Part shown: in pieces, positions 35,599 to 42,989 of the stretch
Numbering within the stretch: the first letter of the stretch is position 1
Layout of the letters: each line of letters opens with the position of its first letter
Assembly: GCF_009659535.1 (NCBI RefSeq)
Contig: NZ_VJZZ01000018.1
Span: 57,851-121,850, forward strand
Length of the DNA: 64,000 bases
Direction of reading: 5' to 3'
DNA from: Aggregicoccus sp. 17bor-14
GTDB lineage: Bacteria; Myxococcota; Myxococcia; Myxococcales; Myxococcaceae
The notes under the pieces: generated by a model
Database searches by the model: none
Told to the model about the DNA's origin: nothing
Seen by the model: the letters and a program-made list of their open reading frames with translations, nothing else
Translations under genes and position numbers: made by a program

Positions 35599-37158
35599 AT
35601 GAGGGGACAGGGAGCCTGGGCATTGGCGGCGCTGCTCGCCTTGAGCGCCTGCAGTGGGGACGACGCACCGCCCTCCCCACCCGTCGAGCAGCCCGGGCCG
35701 CCCGACGCGGGCGCGCCGGATGCGGGACGGCCCGACGGCAGCGTCCCGGACGCGGGGCGGCCCGATGCCGGACAGCCGGATGCAGGGCGGCCCGACGCGG
35801 GACTCCCCGATGCCGGTGACATCGACGCCGGCAGCCCGGACGCAGGCGCGCCGGATGCGGGCGCTCCGGATGCAGGCGCCACCGAGCGCGGAGCTACGCT
35901 CGAGCACCTCCCCTTCGAGGGCCCGGTGCAGGCGATGGCGGTTGAGGCCGATGCACTCGGCAACACCTACGTGCTCGTGCGCTACCCGCCCGGCCCCGCA
36001 CGCTTCCAGGGCACGGCGCTACCGGACGACGGGAGTGGGCAGTCGCAGCACGCGCTGCTGAAGCTGGATGCGCAGCGCCAGGTGCTGTGGACGGAGGGTC
36101 TGCCTTCGGGAGGCTGCATCGCGGGCTGCGAGGAGGGCTTCGAGCCGCGCACCTACCGCATCGCCGCCTGGCCCGACGGTCACGTGGCCCTCGCGGCGAG
36201 CTTCCAGGGGCGCCTGGTTACGCCGGCAGGCACCTTCGAGGGCCGCACGGGCGGACACGAGGAGATGCCGTTCGAGACCGTCGTGGTCGCGCGCCTCACG
36301 CCCGCGGGTGCCTGGCTGTGGGCGCGCGAGCTGCGCGCAGAGCAGACGGTGGAGGCGGTGGATCTCGCGGTGGCCGGCCCCTTCATCGCGCTCTCGGGGA
36401 CCTTCGCGGGCGCGAGCGCGCAGCTGGGCGCGGCGGACGACTTCGGGCCCTACGAGGTGCGCGGCTACGTGGCGCGCTTCGGCGCGGACGGGGCGCTTCA
36501 GACCGCGCACACCTACCGCGGGACGCGCGACGCCTTCGGGCGCAGCGTGGCGGTGGCGGAGGACGGACGCGTGTGGGCGGTGGGCTACCTCGGCAACGAG
36601 AACCGCTACGACCCCGAGCTGGTGCACCTGGGCGCAGACGGGCGCGTGGCGTGGGAGCGGCGCTCGGTGGGGGCGCAGATGACACTCGAGGGCCTCACGC
36701 GGGCCGGGGACGGCACGCTGGTGGCAGAGGGCTCCATGCAGGGGCGGGGGACGCTGCAGTGGGCGGGGCGCTCGATGCGCGTCGAGGAGAACATGGACGG
36801 GAGCCTGCTGCTCGCCTTCGGTCCGGGCGGCGAGGAGCGCTGGGCGCGGCTCACGCCGGGCGTGGACGTCTGCAAGGTGCTCGATGCCCGGGGCTCGGAG
36901 CTGCTCACCTTCGCAGGGCGCACCTTCCATCCCGTGGACCTCGGCGGAGGCCCGCGCGGCGGTGAACGGGTGGCCAACCTGGTGGTCGCGCGCTACCGCG
37001 TGGAGGACGGCGCCTACGTGTGGAGCGAGGCGCAGGAGCGAGGCGACGCGGAGGCACAGAACTCCTGCACCACCGGGCTCACACTGCTGCCCCCGGGCGG
37101 CGAGGCGCTGCTCTCTGCGCAACTCGACGGGCTCTTCCACCTGACGCCGCATCCCTAA
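35599..37158 (+). CDS. beta-propeller lipoprotein with PDAG-repeat stalk (array member 2)
   Basis: 519 residues. ATG after GGGAGGGGAC. Lipobox LLALSACSG. Residues about 30-92 consist of ten PDAG units and two variants (PDGS, IDAG), a flexible rod. The rest has propeller-type repeats (YVLVRYPPG, WPDGHVALAASFQG, VVVARLTPAGAWLWARELRA, LLLAFGPGGEERWARLTPG). Two Cys pairs (GGCIAGCEEG) may form disulphides. The function is unknown. Same strand and spacing as its neighbours; it may be transcribed separately since each gene has its own leader. Confidence 0.8.
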   Translation: MRGQGAWALAALLALSACSGDDAPPSPPVEQPGPPDAGAPDAGRPDGSVPDAGRPDAGQPDAGRPDAGLPDAGDIDAGSPDAGAPDAGAPDAGATERGATLEHLPFEGPVQAMAVEADALGNTYVLVRYPPGPARFQGTALPDDGSGQSQHALLKLDAQRQVLWTEGLPSGGCIAGCEEGFEPRTYRIAAWPDGHVALAASFQGRLVTPAGTFEGRTGGHEEMPFETVVVARLTPAGAWLWARELRAEQTVEAVDLAVAGPFIALSGTFAGASAQLGAADDFGPYEVRGYVARFGADGALQTAHTYRGTRDAFGRSVAVAEDGRVWAVGYLGNENRYDPELVHLGADGRVAWERRSVGAQMTLEGLTRAGDGTLVAEGSMQGRGTLQWAGRSMRVEENMDGSLLLAFGPGGEERWARLTPGVDVCKVLDARGSELLTFAGRTFHPVDLGGGPRGGERVANLVVARYRVEDGAYVWSEAQERGDAEAQNSCTTGLTLLPPGGEALLSAQLDGLFHLTPHP

Positions 37159-37172
37159 GGCTCGCCCGCACG

Positions 37173-37191
37173 CCTGTCGCGTTCCGCACGG
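37173..37191 (+). promoter_or_regulatory. shared 19-base leader element, copy 1
   Basis: CCTGTCGCGTTCCGCACGG occurs 106 bases before the ATG of the lipoprotein gene at 37279. The identical 19 bases occur at 38741, 107 bases before the next lipoprotein gene. A TTGCGC follows about 46 bases later in both. It may be a common promoter or operator, or a relic of duplication. Confidence 0.45.
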
Positions 37192-37278
37192 TCTCGACAC
37201 GGCGCGCAGGGGGAGTCGTTGCGCCCGCGCCGCCGGGTCCCCACCTGCGCACTCGGGGCTGCCGGGACGGGGACGGGG

Positions 37279-38655
37279 ATGACCATCGGGACGAGGAGTG
37301 AGGGCGTGCGGCCGCAGCAGGGTCACGCGAGGACATGGTTTTGGGTGGGGCTCGCAGGTCTGGCGCTCGCGTGCGGCGGGGGGACGTACGAGCCCGCGCC
37401 CGTGGAGGAGTCGCCGCCCGCCAGGCCTCCGGACCTCACGTCGAACGCGTGCATCCCCCGCACCTGCGCCGAGCTGCAGCGCAGCTGTGGCGACGCGCAG
37501 GACGGCTGTGGAGGCACGCTGAGCTGCGGCTCCTGCGCCGAGGGCCAGGAGTGCCAGGACCGCGGCGCGGTCGCGGCCTGTGGCGCGCCGGAGCCCGAGA
37601 GCTTCACCGCGCGCTGGGTGCAGCACACCCCGCGACCCGGCACCGATTGGGCTTGCAGCGTGACGGCAGACGGCGCGGGCCTCACCTGGGTGGTCGTGGT
37701 GGACGGTGACTTCCACCCTGCGCTGCACAAGCTCGACGCGCAGGGGCAGCTGCTGGGCACCTTCCCGCTGCCCGCTCGCGGCGTGGGGATCTACCAGTGC
37801 CTGCTCGCCCCCACGCGCGAAGGCGGCGTGTACGTGAGCGTCGACGGCGTCCTCAGCCGCGTCGCCTCCGAAGGCGCGGTGCAGTGGCAGGTGGACACCG
37901 GTGACGTGGACGGGCTCGTCGTGGATTCGGAGGACGCGGCCATCATCAACACCCAGGTCCCGTGGTGCTACTTCGAGCGCTGCAGCAACGGCTACCTCAC
38001 CCGCTACTCGGCCAGCGGCGAGCGCCTCTGGAAGCGGGACGCCTCGACCAGCCTCGCGGGCGGCGACATGTTCTCCGGGCTCGCGGTGGATGCACAGGAC
38101 CGCATCTACACGGGGACGGATGACGGGAAGCTCCTCGTCCTGTCGCGAAGTGGCGAAGTCCTGAGCGAGCGGCGCGCGTGGGTCCAAGCCGGGCAGCTCG
38201 CCCTCACCCCCGAGGGGGGCTACATCGCCACCTCCGGTTTCTACGAGCGCATCACCCTCGGCGGCCAGGTCTTCGAGGCAGGCGGGGCGCGCTACGCAGG
38301 CATCATCGTCTCGGTGGGACCGGATGATGCCCTGCGCTGGGCCCACGTCGTCCCCGAGGGGGACTATCGCGTGGCGGTGAGCGCTGCCGGACAGGTGGGC
38401 GTGCTGCGGCTCACCCACGCGGAGGGCTGCGAGCTGCTCGTCCTGGAGGAGCTCTCGCCTTCCGGTGCGCTGCAGCGCCGCCGCGAGCTGGGGCGCCCCT
38501 CGTGCCGCACGGACCGGGGGAGCACGCCGTTCGCACTCGCGCCCGTGGGCGAGGACTGGCTCATCGCGAGCAGCTTCGAGGGCACCTTCGATGCCGGCAG
38601 CGGCCCGATGACGAGCGACGACTGGGATGCGTGGGTGATGCGCCTCGGGCGCTGA
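37279..38655 (+). CDS. lipoprotein with Cys-rich module and beta-propeller (array member 3)
   Basis: 458 residues from ATG 37279, after GGGACGGGG. Lipobox GLALACGGG. Residues about 55-105 form a Cys-rich module (ACIPRTCAELQRSCGD, then DGCGGTLSCGSCAEGQEC) that is shared with the protein at 42990. Propeller-like blades follow (VSVDGVLSRVASEGAVQW; IYTGTDDGKLLVLSRSGEVL; LGRPSCRTDRGSTPF). It is predicted to be anchored and surface exposed, with unknown ligand. It has the shared leader element upstream. Confidence 0.8.
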   Translation: MTIGTRSEGVRPQQGHARTWFWVGLAGLALACGGGTYEPAPVEESPPARPPDLTSNACIPRTCAELQRSCGDAQDGCGGTLSCGSCAEGQECQDRGAVAACGAPEPESFTARWVQHTPRPGTDWACSVTADGAGLTWVVVVDGDFHPALHKLDAQGQLLGTFPLPARGVGIYQCLLAPTREGGVYVSVDGVLSRVASEGAVQWQVDTGDVDGLVVDSEDAAIINTQVPWCYFERCSNGYLTRYSASGERLWKRDASTSLAGGDMFSGLAVDAQDRIYTGTDDGKLLVLSRSGEVLSERRAWVQAGQLALTPEGGYIATSGFYERITLGGQVFEAGGARYAGIIVSVGPDDALRWAHVVPEGDYRVAVSAAGQVGVLRLTHAEGCELLVLEELSPSGALQRRRELGRPSCRTDRGSTPFALAPVGEDWLIASSFEGTFDAGSGPMTSDDWDAWVMRLGR

Positions 38656-38740
38656 GGCGCGGCGAGCGCCGCGCCCGGCCACCACACCCGGCGCGTCACC
38701 TTCCGCAAGCACCGGCGCTGAAGGCGTCTGCCCCCGCCGC

Positions 38741-38759
38741 CCTGTCGCGTTCCGCACGG
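38741..38759 (+). promoter_or_regulatory. shared 19-base leader element, copy 2
   Basis: This exact copy of CCTGTCGCGTTCCGCACGG lies 107 bases before the lipoprotein ATG at 38848. The sequences between element and start differ, but the distance is kept. Confidence 0.45.
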
Positions 38760-38847
38760 CCTGCATAGCCCCCGGGGAGCAGCGGCATTGCGCGGGTCCG
38801 GCCGCGCCTCCATCTCCGCCCCAGGGGCCATCCACCCGGGGACGGAG

Positions 38848-39237
38848 ATGCACGCGACGAGGGGCGTGAGGCACGGAGCCGTGCTGGCAGCGGTGCTGCT
38901 GAGCGCCTGTGGCGGCTCGAGCAAGGCGCCGGATGCGGGGCCCTCCGACGCCGGCGTGTGCGAGCAGTTCGCGCACGCGTACCTGATCGCGGCGATCGAG
39001 GCGCGCCGCTGTGACCCGGACGAGCCGGACCCGTGCAGGGGCCGCGCGCCCGAGTCGCTCGAGACACAGTGCATCGGGGGTTTCCCCGAGGACCAGGCCG
39101 CGCAGCTGCTGGGCTACGTGGAGCAGTACAAGCAAATGGGCTGCACGCTGGGGCCACCCGTCCCCTGCCCCCTGCGCACCACCTTCCGCTGCGAGCAGGA
39201 CGGGAGCGGCTTCGTCTGCGTGGGCGTGGCTCCCTGA
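38848..39237 (+). CDS. small Cys-rich lipoprotein (8-Cys family, member A)
   Basis: 129 residues from ATG 38848, after GGGGACGGAG. Lipobox AAVLLSACGG. The mature part has eight Cys in the same order and spacing style as the paralogue at 41921: VCEQ, RRCD, DPCR, TQCI, MGCT, VPCP, FRCE, FVCV. No known domain. It is probably a small disulphide-stabilised periplasmic or surface protein. It is part of the lipoprotein array. Confidence 0.75.
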   Translation: MHATRGVRHGAVLAAVLLSACGGSSKAPDAGPSDAGVCEQFAHAYLIAAIEARRCDPDEPDPCRGRAPESLETQCIGGFPEDQAAQLLGYVEQYKQMGCTLGPPVPCPLRTTFRCEQDGSGFVCVGVAP

Positions 39238-39344
39238 GCGCTCGCATTCAGCGTGGCTGCACGACTTCAGTCCGAGCGAGTGCGGCCCCGCCCTTCGTGA
39301 GCGAGCGATGGGTCGCGGGGTCTCGTCGTTGCGCAGCCCCGCCC

Positions 39345-39623
39345 ATGTCCTACCGCATCGAGATCAGCCCCGACGCCGAGCGCTCCCTCCTGGCCCTGCC
39401 GTCCTCCCGCAGGCTCGGGGTGCGCCGGCGCCTGCTCCAGCACCTGGAAGAGGTGGCCGGGCTCGCCGCCCTGCGCCGCTACGGCGACGAGGGCGAGCCG
39501 GAGCTGTTCCCACTGCGCCTCGGCGCATACGAGGCGCGCTACGCGGTGGACCACGCGGCGCGGGCGGTGACGCTGCGCGAGCTCGTGCGCGAGTCCACCC
39601 TCCACATCCGGTCGATCGGCTAG
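39345..39623 (+). CDS. orphan RelE/ParE-type toxin-like protein
   Basis: 92 residues. The pattern SYRIEISPDAERSLLALPSS, an Arg/Leu-rich helix pair, then LRLGAYEARYAVDHAARAVT and a final strand is the RelE/ParE fold seen in mRNA interferases and gyrase inhibitors. No antitoxin gene is found directly upstream or downstream. The family signature is convincing, but activity is not; it may be an orphan or a decayed pair. No clear ribosome binding site is seen at the ATG. Confidence 0.65.
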   Translation: MSYRIEISPDAERSLLALPSSRRLGVRRRLLQHLEEVAGLAALRRYGDEGEPELFPLRLGAYEARYAVDHAARAVTLRELVRESTLHIRSIG

Positions 39624-39773
39624 GGCGCGCCCAGCGGAAGCCCCGTGTTCTGCGTGGGACCACCTGCCGCCTGGAAGGCAGGCAGGCGCCGTGAAGAGCC
39701 GCGCGCCGCTTCGTCCACCTCCGAGGACCTGCGCGCTCCTCCTGTGGCGCAGGTTGCGCGGAGGGGGACAGGC

Positions 39774-41612
39774 ATGGGGCGCAGGATGCTGTGGCGGGCA
39801 GTGGGGGGCGTGGTGGCGGTGGGGATGCTCACGCACTGTGGAGGACCGCAGGACACGGGTGACGCCGAACCGGACGTGACACCGCAGGCGCAGGAGCTGA
39901 GCGCGAGCGCGACGTTCGGAGCGACCGCCGATGCGCGCGTGGAGGCCGGGGCTCCGACGACGAACTTCGGCACCTCCTCCACGCTCATGGCAGACCTCTC
40001 GCCGCAGTCCGAGAGCCTGCTGCGCTTCAGCGTGACGAACGTGAGCGGCCGGGTGACGCGCGCCACGCTGCGCCTCTACGCGACGGACGGCTCGGCGGAT
40101 GGGCCGCGCCTCTTCCTCACGGCAGGTGGCTGGAGCGAGTCCACGGTGACGTGGAACACGCGGCCCGCGCCCAGCGGCGCCGCGCTCGGCGACAAGGGCG
40201 CGGTGAGCAGCGGCAGCTGGATGGAGTACGACGTGACGTCCGCGGTGAAGGGCAACGGGGAGCTCAACTTCCTCCTCGTCGCCACCTCGAGCGACGGCAC
40301 CGACGTGGCCTCGCGCCAGGCGGGTACCTCGAGTCAGCGCCCGCAGCTCGTGGTGGTGAGCGAGACCGAGACGGGCACGGTGAAGGGCGCGTGGCGGATG
40401 CCGGACGCAGCGGGCTGGAGGGCCGGGATGGTGTCGCTCGACCCGGCCTCCCAGGACCTCTTCGTCACGACCTCGAACGGGAGGAGCGACAGCACGACCT
40501 GGCTCTCGCGCGTGTCGAGCTCCGGCGCGGTGCGCTGGAGCTACGCGCTCACGCCCGGTCCGCTCACGCACCCGGGCCCCGTGGATGCCGAGTACCAGCA
40601 GTGCGGGATGAAGGCCACGGCGGACCTGAAGGGGGGCGCCTACCTCGCCATCGCGCCGCGCTACGCGCCCTGCACCTACCGCGGCCGCTCCTTCTCGGAT
40701 GGGAGCAGCTGGCTCGCGCACGTGGACGGCGCGGGGAACGTGCTCGCGCTGCGCAGGTTGGATGCGCCCGGTCACACCGAAGCGACCGCGCTGGCGGTGG
40801 ACCCGTCGGGCAACCTCGTCGTGGGCGGCTCCTTCGTCGGCACCACGGACCTCGGCGCCGGCCCCCTCACCACGCCGGACACACCCGAGACCCCTGGCAG
40901 CGCGGGCTACGTCGTGGAGTACGGCCCGGACCTGCAGCTGCGCTGGGCGCGCAAGTTCGACTCCGTCGGCGGCCATGACGGGGTGGATGCGCTCGCGGTG
41001 GGCCCCAGCGGCGAGGTGCTGCTCGGCACGACGGTGGCGGGTGATGCCACCTTCGCCGGTCAGCCCATCCCGGGCGGCATGGCCGGGGACCGCCTCGTCG
41101 CGATCCTGGTGAACCCGGACAGCACCCCGCGCTGGATGCAGGTTCTCAGCCATGGGTACTGCCAGTCCGGTCACACGAGCGGGCTGGGCACGGCCGTGTT
41201 CGTGACGGTGGAGGACTCGCAGGTCTTCCAGGTGTGGATCCTGGAGCGTGACGGCACGCTGCGGTGGACCCGGTACTACTCCGGCGACCTGCGCACGAGT
41301 GCGATCGGCGCGGATGGCGCCCTGCGCCTGTACTTCGATCGCTCGGAGAACAGGGACTTCGGCGACGGCGTGATGCGGGGCGACGGCCAGCACGACCACG
41401 TCGTGAAGCTCGGGCTGGACGGGAACGTGCGCTGGGTGCGCGAGCTGCCGGCAGCGGAGTTCGAGTGGCCCCGCACGACGAGGAGCCTCGCGGCGAGTGA
41501 CACCGGGCAGAGCTTCGTGCTCGCGACCTATACGGATCCGCAGCGCTTCGGAGACGTCACGGTCCCATCGCCCGCGGGCACGGGCGTGTACCTCGTGCGG
41601 CTCGCACCCTGA
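39774..41612 (+). CDS. lipoprotein with DNRLRE (CBM96-like) domain and beta-propeller (array member 4)
   Basis: 612 residues from ATG 39774, after GGAGGGGGAC. Signal with lipobox VGMLTHCGG. Residues about 45-200 match the DNRLRE domain (SASATFGATADARVEAGAPT, TNFGTSSTLMAD, LLRFSVTNVSGRVTRATLRL, WSESTVTWNTRPAPSG), a beta-sandwich found in extracellular polysaccharide-binding proteins. The C-terminal 400 residues are propeller-like (VDPSGNLVVGGSFVGTTDLG; LVVGG and LRWARKFDS repeats). Likely surface adhesion or polysaccharide contact; this is inference from the domain. Confidence 0.8.
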   Translation: MGRRMLWRAVGGVVAVGMLTHCGGPQDTGDAEPDVTPQAQELSASATFGATADARVEAGAPTTNFGTSSTLMADLSPQSESLLRFSVTNVSGRVTRATLRLYATDGSADGPRLFLTAGGWSESTVTWNTRPAPSGAALGDKGAVSSGSWMEYDVTSAVKGNGELNFLLVATSSDGTDVASRQAGTSSQRPQLVVVSETETGTVKGAWRMPDAAGWRAGMVSLDPASQDLFVTTSNGRSDSTTWLSRVSSSGAVRWSYALTPGPLTHPGPVDAEYQQCGMKATADLKGGAYLAIAPRYAPCTYRGRSFSDGSSWLAHVDGAGNVLALRRLDAPGHTEATALAVDPSGNLVVGGSFVGTTDLGAGPLTTPDTPETPGSAGYVVEYGPDLQLRWARKFDSVGGHDGVDALAVGPSGEVLLGTTVAGDATFAGQPIPGGMAGDRLVAILVNPDSTPRWMQVLSHGYCQSGHTSGLGTAVFVTVEDSQVFQVWILERDGTLRWTRYYSGDLRTSAIGADGALRLYFDRSENRDFGDGVMRGDGQHDHVVKLGLDGNVRWVRELPAAEFEWPRTTRSLAASDTGQSFVLATYTDPQRFGDVTVPSPAGTGVYLVRLAP

Positions 41613-41778
41613 GACCTCCGCCGGGCGTTCGGCGGGCCACGGATTTCCACGCGCGCGCTGATGGAAACCCGTGGCCTGCCCTCCGAGTCGACAGATCAGG
41701 GGCCTGGAAACACGTGTGGCCTCGGTGGTGGACCGCTTGCATCGGAGCGCTCGCCCACGAACCAGGGAGGGTCCCGAG

Positions 41779-41901
41779 ATGTCTCGGACGAAGAGCAGGT
41801 GGGGCGGCGCGGTGCGCGCAGCGGCGTTGGTGGGGCTGGGGGTCGGGGACGCGATTCCGTGCCAGGCCGAGCCGGATGGCACCTTCGCCTGCCAGCATTG
41901 A
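41779..41901 (+). pseudogene. internally deleted 8-Cys lipoprotein remnant
   Basis: 40 codons, ATG after GGGAGGGTCCCGAG, the same type of start site as the intact array genes. The N-terminus (MSRTKSRWGGAVRAAALVG) looks like the signal region. The last residues (IPCQAEPDGTFACQH) resemble the C-terminal end of the 8-Cys proteins (APCLPQTRASCEQD...). About 90 residues are missing in between, without frame loss. It lies 20 bases before the intact paralogue at 41921. Most likely a deletion derivative from recombination between copies. Confidence 0.5.
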
Positions 41902-41920
41902 GCACGAGGTGGAACGCCCG

Positions 41921-42313
41921 ATGTCCACGAAGCCGCGCGGTGCTCAGAGTCGAGTGATGAGGGGACTGGCCGCCGCGGCGGCGCTGGCGATGGCCGCTGG
42001 CTGTGGCTCGGAGGTCGCCAGCGAGGAGCGCTGCGATGCGCTCCAGGCCGAGTACGTCGCCGCCGTCGCCGAGGCGCGCCACTGCGACCCACAGGCTGCG
42101 AATCCCTGCGGAGGAACGGTGCCTGCAAACCTGGACGCCCAGTGCCCCGCTGCCGTGAGACCGGAGCAGGTCGGGACGCTGAACGCGCTCATCACCCGGT
42201 ACCAGCGCGAGGGCTGCAAGCTCGGTGAGCTCGCACCCTGCCTGCCCCAGACGCGCGCGAGCTGCGAGCAGGACGCGGCGGGCGAGTTCACCTGCGTCCT
42301 CCGCAGCCCCTGA
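41921..42313 (+). CDS. small Cys-rich lipoprotein (8-Cys family, member B)
   Basis: 130 residues from ATG 41921. Lipobox AALAMAAGCGS. Eight mature Cys match those of the protein at 38848 in order (RCDA, RHCD, NPCG, AQCP, EGCK, APCL, ASCE, FTCV), and AYVAAVAEARHCDP-like segments align. A paralogue by tandem duplication; no known function. A shortened copy precedes it. Confidence 0.75.
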   Translation: MSTKPRGAQSRVMRGLAAAAALAMAAGCGSEVASEERCDALQAEYVAAVAEARHCDPQAANPCGGTVPANLDAQCPAAVRPEQVGTLNALITRYQREGCKLGELAPCLPQTRASCEQDAAGEFTCVLRSP

Positions 42314-42473
42314 GCGCGCATGGACGCCTCTGGGCCGCGCACTGCACCTCCGGAATTCACCACTGCTTCTGAAATCCAGTCCTCGGCGCTTGTCGGCAGC
42401 AGCCCTCCTCCGCACTGTCCTCACCGCGCAGCCGCGGGCCTGGCGCGCTTTGCACTCGAAGCGGAGCCCTCAC

Positions 42474-42899
42474 GTGAAAGCCCTCTCGCTCACTGCACTC
42501 GTCCTCCTGCTCGCGGGCTGCGCACCCTTGGAATCGGCCGAACAGACCGCTCCGCTCGATGAGGTGGACGCCCCGGCGCCCGCCGACCCGGCCCAGGACG
42601 CCTGGACCCAGTGCTTCGATCAGCGCAACGCCGTGCTGCGCACGCTCTCGGAGATGGCATCCGCGCGCGCAGGCGGCTGCGAGACGGACGCCGACTGCAC
42701 GCTGGTGTGGATGTCGCTGCCCTGCCAGTCCGCCTGCGAGGCCCCTATGGCGAGCGCGAAGGTCGAGGAGCTGAAGGCAGCGCTCGCGGCCTACGCCGCC
42801 GAGGTGTGCCCCACGCTGCCGACGACCTGCAGCGTGGGCCCCTCCTGCGCCCACTACACCCCCGTGTGCCGTTCGGGCACCTGCCGGACAGCCTTCTAG
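42474..42899 (+). CDS. small Cys-rich lipoprotein
   Basis: 141 residues from GTG 42474, with GCGGAG nine bases upstream. Signal and lipobox ALVLLLAGCAP. The mature part is Asp/Ala-rich, then has eight or more Cys (WTQCFDQRN; GGCETDADCTLVWMSLPCQS; TCSVGPSCAHYTPVCRSGTC). The CxxDxDC and YxPVCxxGxC patterns are common in secreted myxobacterial proteins. It is not a close match to the 8-Cys pair. Function unknown. Confidence 0.75.
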   Translation: MKALSLTALVLLLAGCAPLESAEQTAPLDEVDAPAPADPAQDAWTQCFDQRNAVLRTLSEMASARAGGCETDADCTLVWMSLPCQSACEAPMASAKVEELKAALAAYAAEVCPTLPTTCSVGPSCAHYTPVCRSGTCRTAF

Positions 42900-42989
42900 C
42901 GGCAGCTCGCGGCGCCACTCGGGTTCGTCCACCTGCGCGTTCCCGAGCGCTCTTCGTACACGGGTGGCAGTCATCGGGAGGGGACATCG

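Noticed and set aside
36019..39135. 1,038-residue minus-strand frame across several lipoprotein genes
   Set aside because: Spans and opposes several genes with signal peptides, lipoboxes and ribosome binding sites; no domain in the antisense product.
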